Below, piece after piece: positions 1 to 6,329 of a stretch of 36,792 bases of DNA (the first letter of the stretch is position 1; each line of letters opens with the position of its first letter). This DNA comes from Salinimicrobium xinjiangense DSM 19287 (GTDB taxonomy: Bacteria > Bacteroidota > Bacteroidia > Flavobacteriales > Flavobacteriaceae): the NCBI RefSeq assembly GCF_000423585.1, contig NZ_KE384058.1, forward strand, positions 1-36,792. The letters run 5' to 3'. The notes under the pieces were generated by a model. The model had not been told where the DNA came from and made no database searches. It worked only from the letters and a program-made list of their open reading frames with translations. Made by a program: the position numbers and the translations under genes.

Positions 1-421
1 ACAAATCTCTCAAAGTTTTATACATTGGAGACATAGGCTCCCAGTTCTCCAATTCTCTTTCTATTCCAAAACTGGCAATGGTCTTTGCATCTACCTTATC
101 TGTTTTGGTTTTCACATTCAGACTTTTAATGTAGTTTTTTATTTTATTAGCTAACACCACTGACACCTTCTGGTTCTGAGAATGAAGATAGTAAGCAAGG
201 TTTTCGTAATATACTCCTGTTGCTTCCATTACAAATCTTACCGACCACTCATCATCTTTTTTTTGTTTTAAAGACCAGGATAAGAAATTTTCAAATCCCT
301 GATCTGTATTTTCAAAGGAACGAGTTCCTTTTATCTTAATACTGTTATCTTCTGTTCTTACTTTAATACAGGCATAGAAGTCATTCATCGAAATGTCAAT
401 ACCAATAATTAGTTTACTCAT
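1..421 (-). CDS. IS110-family transposase (DEDD recombinase), N-terminal part, cut by window edge
   Basis: The reverse strand is open from an ATG at 421 to the window edge, giving 140 residues that begin MSKLIIGIDIS. The DEDD pattern of the IS110 RuvC-like domain is complete: D9 in the GID motif, E66 in MEATGVYYE, and D108 and D111 in KTDKVDA. The spacing matches the family. IS110 enzymes are serine/DEDD recombinases that excise and insert the element as a circle, guided by an RNA encoded in the element's own non-coding end. The C-terminal serine domain lies outside the window, so intactness cannot be judged. No terminal inverted repeats are expected for this family. Family assignment is secure; activity is unknown. 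Confidence 0.92.
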   Translation of the reverse strand, partial: MSKLIIGIDISMNDFYACIKVRTEDNSIKIKGTRSFENTDQGFENFLSWSLKQKKDDEWSVRFVMEATGVYYENLAYYLHSQNQKVSVVLANKIKNYIKSLNVKTKTDKVDAKTIASFGIERELENWEPMSPMYKTLRDL

Positions 422-682
422 AATATGTTTAAAGTTTAAGGAATATCTTCTTTTATCTTTCCTCGTGTTTATACGGAATACAAACAACATGGCCTGTTTC
501 CTAGATACTATTCAGATTTTAAGAAGAAAAGAAACAAGTGCAAAGTCTCTGGGTCGATATACAAAATTTGTTATCTGGGGCGATGTTGCTATTCCTGTTT
601 CTTCCTATTATTAATTTTGAGGATTCAAGTAACTAAGATTATATATTTTAAAGTATTTATAGTGAACAAAATTCCTATTTTT
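422..682 (-). ncRNA. Candidate IS110 non-coding end with bridge RNA
   Basis: This is the ~260 bp upstream of the IS110 recombinase start, without a convincing gene on either strand. In the IS110 subgroup the 5' non-coding end is known to encode the bridge RNA, transcribed in the direction of the recombinase. The element boundary is not visible. It is probably at or before about 683, because from there the sequence matches the left side of another repeat copy at 25469. I did not find an unambiguous promoter or stable fold by eye, so this is a positional inference only. Confidence 0.35.
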
Positions 683-851
683 CAAACATACGAGGGGCGA
701 AATATAGGTAGCCCGGGGTGCAGCCCCGGGATCAAAAAACACCCCCTCCACAAAGAGCCCCGGAGGGGCGACATATTTGGGATTGCAGTTACATCATTAT
801 GTTTAGTCATATGATAGGAAGTTAGATTTACAAGCGTAGAAGTACGAAGTT
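683..851 (+). repeat. Composite REP-like repeat, copy A
   Basis: Modules in order: a GGGGCGAAATATA half-hairpin, a GTAG followed by a perfect CCCGGGG/CCCCGGG hairpin, a CACCCCCTCC spacer, a GCCCCGGAGGGGC hairpin, the tail TTTAGTCATATGATAG (about 805-820), then TTAGATTTACAAGCGTAGAAG to 851. The GTAG or GGAG tetranucleotide before a GC hairpin is the signature of REP elements mobilised by RAYT transposases in other bacteria. No RAYT gene is present in this window. Copies B to F lie at 5799, 8607, 21447, 25469 and 36775. Confidence 0.85.
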
Positions 852-856
852 TATTT

Positions 857-910
857 CAGTACCTCCCCCGCTAATAGGCGGGACTACCCTGCAATATGAC
901 TTTTCAGGAA
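857..910 (+). repeat. Short hairpin repeat (CAGTACCTCCCCCGCT family), copy 1
   Basis: CAGTACCTCCCCCGCT, then an imperfect partner (AGGCGGG), a spacer, and ATATGACTTTT. Two further copies lie at 21362 and 36709, where CCCGCT and AGCGGG pair perfectly around GAA or GAAC. All three copies sit next to a copy of the triple-hairpin repeat: downstream of it here, upstream of it at the other two. Confidence 0.7.
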
Positions 911-1151
911 GGTCCAATCAATTTCAGCTCCCTACTTCTGTTAATTGAACTTTTCCCCGTTTAGACATTGTCCAAAGCCGGATCCTAAGGGGACGGACAA
1001 TCGTTAATAACATCTTTAAAACTTCAAACTCAGTACCAGCCGGTGTACTCCCCAAAATGTTAAGTTAATTCCTGCAAATCTACCTCCCAAAAAAGTCATT
1101 TTTCAGCAGCTACAGAAAGCAGTGGCCCAATACCGGAAAGGATCCAAATTA
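911..1151. other. Spacer, no gene seen
   Basis: No reading frame of protein-like composition is present. The only structure noticed is ATTGTCC (967-973) facing GGACAAT (995-1001), a 7 bp stem with a 21 nt loop and no T tract, so it is not a convincing terminator. Confidence 0.5.
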
Positions 1152-1185
1152 TTGTCCCTTGTTTTAACACATTTTAATATATTTG
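1152..1185 (+). promoter_or_regulatory. Candidate Bacteroidetes promoter for the 1229 gene
   Basis: TATATTTG at 1178-1185 fits the -7 consensus TAnnTTTG exactly. TTG trinucleotides lie 23 nt (1152-1154) and 16 nt (1159-1161) upstream, either side of the usual spacing to the -33 TTG. The start codon follows 43 nt downstream. Confidence 0.5.
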
Positions 1186-1228
1186 CTGCCCCTACAGCGA
1201 AGAGCCTTTAACCTTCTCAAATTTTTTA

Positions 1229-2491
1229 ATGAAATATTTTTTATCGTTAGCTTTTGCCCTGATGTCTGCTTTTTCTTATTCACAGACGGAAAATAAAAAG
1301 ATCCGGCTGTTTTTAGACTGTCAGTCCTATTGTGATCAGGAATATATAAAGCGGGAAATTCCTTTTGTAGATTATGTGAATGACCGTTTTGAATCCAACG
1401 TTTTTGTATTATCAAATCATCAGGTTACGGGGAGTGGCGGCCGTGAGTACAAATTACAATTTACAGGAAGGGAGATCTTTGCCGGGGTGAATGATACGTT
1501 ATCCTTTGTGAGGCAGGCGACTGCAACAGATGATGAGGCAAGACAACAAATAGTACAGACCCTGAAATTGGGTCTTGTTAGATATCTTGCGAAGACGGAG
1601 CAAGGGAAAAAAGTGCAGATCGTTCTCGAAGAAGAATCTTCAGAGAGTGGGGGTGCAACCGAAAAATCCCAGGAGGATCCATGGAATCTTTGGGTGTTTA
1701 ATGCACGTCTTAACGGCTATCTCAATGGTGATAAAAATTACTTCAGCAATAGCTTCAGTACCGGTTTTACTGCTTCCCGTATATCAGAAAAGCTAAAAAC
1801 AACTACATCTATAAGCTATGGTGTGAACAAGAACCGTTATGGTTCAGGGGAAGATGCCATAAAATTTTCTAATGAAAGTTACAGGGGAAGCAACACTACA
1901 GTCTGGTCTCTGAATGATCACTGGTCTGCAGGCGGTATTTTTGAAATCTTGAGGTCGGATTTTTCAAATTATGAATCCTCCTGGACCCTCACTCCTGCAG
2001 TGGAGTACAACTTCTTTCCTTATACGGAATCTAATAACCATTATGTTGGTTTGATGTACAAGATAGGACCTTCGTATTTTGACTACAGAGAAGAAACGGT
2101 CTATTTGGAAACGGAAGAATTCAGGTTTCGACAGAACCTTTCTCTGGCAGTTAGCCTTAACAAAAAGTGGGGGCAAATTAGTGGTTCAGCGGCCTATGGT
2201 CATTATTTCCATGATTTTTCTAAAAACAGGCTCACCTTTTCCGGGTATGCAGACCTAAGGTTGTACAAAGGTTTGTCCCTTAACATTAGCGGTTATTATG
2301 CCGTACAACGAGACCAGTTGAATATCGCTAAAGGGAATATTTCCAATGAAGACCTTCTTACCAGAAGAAGACAACTGGATTCAAATTATTCATTTTATAC
2401 CAGTTTTGGAATTCGTTACAGGTTCGGGTCCATTTTTAATAATGTGGTCAACCCTCGTTTTGACGGTGGTGGAGGTGTGTTTTTCTTTTAA
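1229..2491 (+). CDS. Secreted protein with predicted outer-membrane beta-barrel
   Basis: 420 residues. The start ATG gives a clean signal peptide (MKYFLSLAFALMSAFSYSQ). Residues about 20-145 form a mixed domain with an LxxDC-type start and a conserved-looking region (DYVNDRFESNVFVL, VTGSGG). A short acidic Ser/Gly-rich linker (EEESSESGGATEKSQED) follows. Residues about 165-420 are alternating amphipathic strands rich in Tyr, Ser and Asn, ending in GGGGVFFF with a terminal Phe, as expected for a barrel inserted by the BAM complex. The specific function is not recognised. It is preceded by a good promoter and appears monocistronic. It converges with the small minus-strand gene that ends 23 bp downstream. 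Confidence 0.85.
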   Translation: MKYFLSLAFALMSAFSYSQTENKKIRLFLDCQSYCDQEYIKREIPFVDYVNDRFESNVFVLSNHQVTGSGGREYKLQFTGREIFAGVNDTLSFVRQATATDDEARQQIVQTLKLGLVRYLAKTEQGKKVQIVLEEESSESGGATEKSQEDPWNLWVFNARLNGYLNGDKNYFSNSFSTGFTASRISEKLKTTTSISYGVNKNRYGSGEDAIKFSNESYRGSNTTVWSLNDHWSAGGIFEILRSDFSNYESSWTLTPAVEYNFFPYTESNNHYVGLMYKIGPSYFDYREETVYLETEEFRFRQNLSLAVSLNKKWGQISGSAAYGHYFHDFSKNRLTFSGYADLRLYKGLSLNISGYYAVQRDQLNIAKGNISNEDLLTRRRQLDSNYSFYTSFGIRYRFGSIFNNVVNPRFDGGGGVFFF

Positions 2492-2514
2492 GGACAGAGG
2501 AAAAACATAAATTA

Positions 2515-2790
2515 TCAATCCCTCATTTCTGAAGTCATGAATTCAGGTTTCCTCCATTCTGAAAACGTACTATCACTTTTCTTTTTTCTGAATGTACACC
2601 AGGTACCATCGAAGCTGTATTCATAGAGCACTTTGCCTTTGCTTTTAAGAACTCCCTGCTGCGGAGTCTGCTTTATTCTTATTGTCCAGTTTTGTCGGGT
2701 GCCGGCCAGGTTGAACAGCAGGTATTCAGGATAGATTCCGGTTCTTTCGAACTCGCGCATTCCGCCCTGTACGTGGATGATTTCTAACAT
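2515..2790 (-). CDS. Small hypothetical protein (91 aa)
   Basis: 91 residues starting MLEIIHVQGGMREFERTGIYPEYL, with Trp, Tyr and Phe spread evenly (WTIRIKQ, FDGTWCTFRKKK, FSEWRKPEFM), which reads as a compact beta-rich protein rather than a shadow frame. No signal peptide or membrane segment is present. It stands alone, with its 3' end 23 bp from the convergent upstream gene. The family is not recognised and function is unknown. No clear ribosome binding site precedes the ATG, which is normal for this phylum. Confidence 0.6.
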   Translation of the reverse strand: MLEIIHVQGGMREFERTGIYPEYLLFNLAGTRQNWTIRIKQTPQQGVLKSKGKVLYEYSFDGTWCTFRKKKSDSTFSEWRKPEFMTSEMRD

Positions 2791-3193
2791 TGTTATTCTA
2801 TTTAATTTCTACTCAGATCCCTTTGGTGTGACCGGAAAATTCCGGGGTATACATGCTTTCTATAGAGGTGATGCCATTAGAGAATTTCCGGCAGGGGGAT
2901 TTGTCGCTGCGCCGGTAGGGAAGACGTAGTAGCAGATGAAGGTAGTAAATTTTGATTGTATAGTGTATATTGAAAAGCACCAAATTTCAAATTCCAATGA
3001 TTGAAGTATCTGCTTAATGTAAATTAGCAATTAGTACTTGTAATGAGGTGTCAAAAATGCCATTTTTGGCAGGTGATTATGGAGTGAGGCTGGAAGGCCT
3101 TATAAAGGTTCAGAATAAATGTGGGTAGAAGTCGATTTTAGCTTCAGAACTTATTATTAAAAATGTAATTTGCTTATCTAAGAAAAAATAAAA
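2791..3193. other. Spacer between divergent small genes
   Basis: It contains one CAAAAATGCCATTTTTG palindrome (annotated separately), a near-palindrome CCGGAAAATTCCGG (2832-2845), and the word GCACCAAATTTCAAATTCC (about 2977), which recurs in other spacers. A minus-strand frame is open from about 2960 to a stop near 2812, but it has no start, no recognisable family and no promoter. I do not call it. Confidence 0.5.
3052..3068. repeat. 17 bp palindrome CAAAAATGCCATTTTTG, copy 1
   Basis: Perfect 8 bp arms around one base. Copies with A or T at the centre occur at 4294 and 17061, both followed by AGAGG. This one lies 126 bp upstream of the CDGSH gene start. It could be a small hairpin or an operator-like site; nothing here decides. 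Confidence 0.7.
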
Positions 3194-3418
3194 GTGGCGA
3201 CAACAAAAATTACGGTAAACAACAACGGCTCTCTCATAATTAAGGGAGATTTTGAAATAGTGGATAAGAACGGAGACGTGTACGATCTTGGCGGCAGGGA
3301 GCAGGTCACCCTGTGCCGCTGCGGCTTGTCTGCCAACAAACCTTTTTGCGATGGATCTCACAGGAATCACTTTGAACATGAAGCCATTGCTTTTGATCTG
3401 CCTCCAAAGAAGGTGTAG
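3194..3418 (+). CDS. CDGSH-type iron-sulfur domain protein
   Basis: 74 residues, containing the full zf-CDGSH motif CRCGLSANKPFCDGSH (about residues 43-58): three Cys and one His that ligate a [2Fe-2S] cluster in the mitoNEET family. Family members are small cytosolic redox or cluster-transfer proteins; the specific partner here is unknown. The start is a GTG, as no in-frame ATG or TTG gives a better fit, and the N-terminus TTKITVNNNGSLIIKGDFEI matches the beta-cap that precedes the motif in relatives. There is no signal peptide. It is followed 25 bp later by a strong terminator, so it is probably monocistronic. Confidence 0.93.
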   Translation: MATTKITVNNNGSLIIKGDFEIVDKNGDVYDLGGREQVTLCRCGLSANKPFCDGSHRNHFEHEAIAFDLPPKKV

Positions 3419-3442
3419 AAATAAAGCATTTTTGAAGAACAG

Positions 3443-3472
3443 TACAGCACTCATGGGGTGCTGTATTTTTTT
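3443..3472 (+). terminator. Rho-independent terminator of the CDGSH gene
   Basis: Perfect 8 bp stem TACAGCAC/GTGCTGTA with a 7 nt loop, followed by seven T. Confidence 0.85.
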
Positions 3473-3618
3473 GGGTCTAATTCAGAAAATCAAAGCTTTT
3501 GAACCAGCAGGTACTTTTTTGGGAATTGAGCATTTGAAGTTATGATTTTATACAAGGGATTACCGGTTTAAATTGATTATACTCTCTTCGGGGAATTTCA
3601 CCCGATAAAAACCTGATC

Positions 3619-4290
3619 ATGAAGTACAAAATAAAAATAGAGGACGTCCAAACCCTTGAAGAGATAAGCAATTACTGGACAAACGAAGATTATATTCAGC
3701 TACTTGAAAAATTTGAATATCCCGATGCTGAAGATTCCGGTAAAGAAAATTTGAGGGAATTACTTTTTATGGCCATTACAGATTTCGAACCTTCTGAAGC
3801 TGCCAAAGTGGTTCTTACCTACAAACTCAGTGAGCATCTGTCTGAAGGTCAGATTGACCAGATCTCTAATGATATGCTGAATGATAAGGTGTGTGAGGAA
3901 TATCCTGAAATGGAATTACAGGCACCTTTATTTCATGTTAATCAGCTGCTGTTTAAAGCTTACAATGGAAAATTCCCCAGCTCCAGCGCTACCATAATTG
4001 AGTGTGTTATATCCCCTCTTGAAGAAGAAAATGAAACCGTACTGCGCAAAGAAATGCTGTTGAGATTGTTCGATGATGGTTTATCTGAAAGAAATATCGT
4101 GAAAAGGTTATTTGAGGAACAAATGAATGGAGCAGCCGGTTTTCCTGAAGCCGAAAATATTATCTGGGAGCTGGAGATTCAGGATAAAGATCGGTACAGA
4201 ATTACTACTTCAGGAAATCTTATCAAAAAGGAGGACCTTATCTCTTCTGAATGGGAAAGTGAGATCGAACTAACCCCAATGGAAAATTAG
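3619..4290 (+). CDS. Hypothetical acidic protein (223 aa)
   Basis: 223 residues, strongly acidic, with no signal peptide or membrane segment, so probably cytosolic. The N-terminal half is helical (TLEEISNYWTNEDYIQLLEKFEYP) and the middle contains two conserved-looking stretches (FEPSEAAKVVLTYKL and MELQAPLFHVNQLLFKAYNGKFP). The C-terminus has a short strand-rich segment (IIWELEIQDKDRYRITTSGN). I do not recognise the family. It is bounded upstream by the CDGSH gene terminator and downstream by a palindrome 3 bp after the stop, so it is its own transcription unit. Confidence 0.8.
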   Translation: MKYKIKIEDVQTLEEISNYWTNEDYIQLLEKFEYPDAEDSGKENLRELLFMAITDFEPSEAAKVVLTYKLSEHLSEGQIDQISNDMLNDKVCEEYPEMELQAPLFHVNQLLFKAYNGKFPSSSATIIECVISPLEEENETVLRKEMLLRLFDDGLSERNIVKRLFEEQMNGAAGFPEAENIIWELEIQDKDRYRITTSGNLIKKEDLISSEWESEIELTPMEN

Positions 4291-4293
4291 TAT

Positions 4294-4310
4294 CAAAAAT
4301 GACATTTTTG
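4294..4310. repeat. 17 bp palindrome CAAAAATGACATTTTTG, copy 2
   Basis: It lies 3 bp after the stop of the 3619 gene and 29 bp before the 3' end of the convergent 4340 gene. Its A-rich left arm and T-rich right arm would give a weak bidirectional terminator-like hairpin. Confidence 0.65.
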
Positions 4311-4339
4311 AGAGGAAATTCTCAGGGCAGTCAAAATGA

Positions 4340-5566
4340 TCAATAAGTCGAAAGCTGCCTGAATTTTAAATTCACACCTTCAACATTCACACTTTCATTA
4401 AAGTTTTTCTCTACAATGACGAGTCGGCGGTTGAGGTCGCTGATGATCTTGTTGATCTCCTTTTCATCTCCTATGTTCCGGCTTTTGTTCAGCACTCCCT
4501 CGAGGGATTTTTGATAGGCTCTAAAGGTGAGAATATATTGTTCCCTCAGGCTTTCCACTTCATCTCTGATGAATTTCGCCTGATTAAGCGCATAATCCGG
4601 GTAAAAAAGCCTGTGGTTCACCAGGTGACTTTCATAAGCTGTTGGATTTGACCGGGTAACAGCTTCTATTTTTTCCTGTACCTCCTTTGCAGTATAATGC
4701 TTGTTTATAAGAGTGGTTAATCCTAAGGTGTCCTTAGAGTTTATGGTGTTTGGAGAGAGCGTGTTTATCCTTTCAATGGTGTAGGTGTTGAGCAGTTCGG
4801 TCAAAGCGTTGGTGCGAATGGAGAGATTGGATAAATTCTGGTCAAATTTCTCCTGGGCTACTGCCAGACCTTCATAATGCTCAATATAAACCTTGAGATC
4901 TTCTTTTAAACGGGTAACATCCTGAAGATTTACATCTTTACCCTGCACTGCCGTTCCAATCACGATGTCGATCACAGAGCGAATGGCTCCCACCACGGGC
5001 ACTGCACTCGTAAAGCCTTCGGTAATTGGAGATTCAATGATATTATTCATAAAAGACATGAATTTGTCTGAACTCGCGCCGTTTATTTTTTTACCGCCTT
5101 TTATAATGTTCTTTTTCAAAATGGTATTTACCTCCTCTGTAAGGGAGAAACCAAGATCTGTATTCGACGGATTGTTTAATGCGGAAATCCTGCTGAGGTA
5201 AGTAGCTGTCGCATCAAACTGCCTTATGGCATTCAGGCTCACGTTTGCGACATACACAAATTCACTGGTGTTAACGATCTTGTTCTTTCTGAAGGTAAAT
5301 TGTTGCTGTGCAGTGTGAAATTTGTCATCCCTGAATTCTCCGATGAGCCTGTTGTTTTCAGTAACGATCTGTTTAAAATTATCAAGATTTTGCTGAAGCT
5401 CTACAAGTGAAGCCGAAGATTTCTGAATCGAATCGGTACTTTTCTTAAGTTCGAAATACTTTTTGTAAAGAACTTCTACGGAATCTTTCATAGATTCTGA
5501 AGGCCCCTGACTGAAACCAAAAAAGGGAAATAACAGAATGACAAGCAGTACTTTATTTTTCTTCAT
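4340..5566 (-). CDS. Secreted helical protein with a central hydrophobic segment
   Basis: 408 residues with signal peptide MKKNKVLLVILLFPFFGFSQ. The mature part is almost entirely helical: heptad-like stretches at about 28-80, 215-265 and 330-395 (for example KYFELKKSTDSIQ, VESLREQYIL). In the middle, residues about 180-208 (ITEGFTSAVPVVGAIRSVIDIVIGTAV) form one long hydrophobic segment that could cross or enter a membrane. A long helical bundle with an internal hydrophobic hairpin resembles the layout of alpha-helical pore-forming proteins, but I see no specific family motif, so this is only a structural analogy. No lipobox. The gene stands alone, and upstream lies a repeat-filled spacer. 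Confidence 0.8.
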   Translation of the reverse strand: MKKNKVLLVILLFPFFGFSQGPSESMKDSVEVLYKKYFELKKSTDSIQKSSASLVELQQNLDNFKQIVTENNRLIGEFRDDKFHTAQQQFTFRKNKIVNTSEFVYVANVSLNAIRQFDATATYLSRISALNNPSNTDLGFSLTEEVNTILKKNIIKGGKKINGASSDKFMSFMNNIIESPITEGFTSAVPVVGAIRSVIDIVIGTAVQGKDVNLQDVTRLKEDLKVYIEHYEGLAVAQEKFDQNLSNLSIRTNALTELLNTYTIERINTLSPNTINSKDTLGLTTLINKHYTAKEVQEKIEAVTRSNPTAYESHLVNHRLFYPDYALNQAKFIRDEVESLREQYILTFRAYQKSLEGVLNKSRNIGDEKEINKIISDLNRRLVIVEKNFNESVNVEGVNLKFRQLSTY

Positions 5567-5798
5567 AATAAAAAGAGGATGAGTTTAATACCAATAAATA
5601 ATCTGCCGAATATATTATTTTAATGATTAGCTCCGACACCTGAAGTTAGATTTACGAAGGTAGAAGTATGAAGGGGAGTGAGCAGTATTCAGTGGTCAGT
5701 GATCAGTGATCAGTGATCAGTGATCAGAAAAAAAAATGATCAGAAAATTTGAGAGTCAGAAAATCTTTAGGTTTGAACCTTAAATCTTGAGTTTTTAA
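5567..5798. repeat. Repeat-filled spacer with AGTGATC heptamer tract
   Basis: GAAGTTAGATTTACGAAGG followed by TAGAAGTATGAA at about 5642-5672, then a tract of 7 bp units at about 5685-5727 (AGTATTC, AGTGGTC, then repeated AGTGATC), each unit differing at the same internal positions. The heptamer class recurs at 24041, 25139, 25690 and 36686. No gene is seen. Confidence 0.75.
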
Positions 5799-6040
5799 GC
5801 GAGGAGCAATATTAATAGTCCGGGGTTTTAACCCCGCGTTTAAAGAACCACCTGAGATGAGCCCTGTTAGGGCGCCGCATAAACATCAGATTATTGTTTA
5901 GTCATATGATATGATAGTGATCAGAAAGTGCAGTGTGCAGTCTCAAGCAGGCAGTAATGGAATTTAGATTTACGAATTTAGAAGTACGAAGTTTTCCAGA
6001 GATTAAATAAGAGGCCGAAAATCATTCGTGTATTCGTGGC
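5799..6040 (+). repeat. Composite REP-like repeat, copy B
   Basis: Degenerate first hairpin, then CCGGGGTTTTAACCCCG, a CCACCTGA spacer, a diverged GCCCTGTTAGGGC hairpin, the TTTAGTCATATGATA tail, a short GTGATCAG motif, TTAGATTTACGAATTTAG, then a phrase ending ATTCGTGTATTCGTGGC. Copy C at 8607-8870 has the same whole arrangement in the same orientation, and the two flank the permease gene. Between 6041 and 6329 I see only AT-rich words (CATTACTCATTATACATTAT near 6151) and no gene. Confidence 0.8.
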
Positions 6041-6329
6041 GAAAAAAAAGAAGAATGTGGAAAGAAGACATCTTCATAAATCATAAACTTCAGAGCTTTC
6101 TCTTATAAACAAGCATAATCTGTTATTGAGTTTCCTTTAATTCTGATTATACATTACTCATTATACATTATCCATTCAAAAGTTTCCTCGTCGCATCAGC
6201 TTTTACCAAAAGCAAATGCTCTGTCGGAATGACAGTATTATAACGATTTAATTTTCTTTCAATCCGAATTTTGAATTGGAATCCTGAATTCCATTAAATC
6301 CCAGAATATTTTCCTATTTTAATTTCCCC

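Noticed and set aside
393-814. Two plus-strand frames (73 and 65 codons) upstream of the 1229 gene
   Set aside because: They lie inside the IS110 non-coding end and repeat copy A; the products are low-complexity, have no family resemblance and read through GC hairpins.
2812-2960. Minus-strand open frame ending FSGHTKGI upstream of the 2515 gene
   Set aside because: No start codon of the right kind, no family, and partly made of the CCGGAATTTTCCGG near-palindrome; kept as spacer.
5685-5727. AGTGATC tandem units considered as a CRISPR array or origin iterons
   Set aside because: Units are 7 bp without spacers, and there are no cas, dnaA, rep or parAB genes anywhere in the window.
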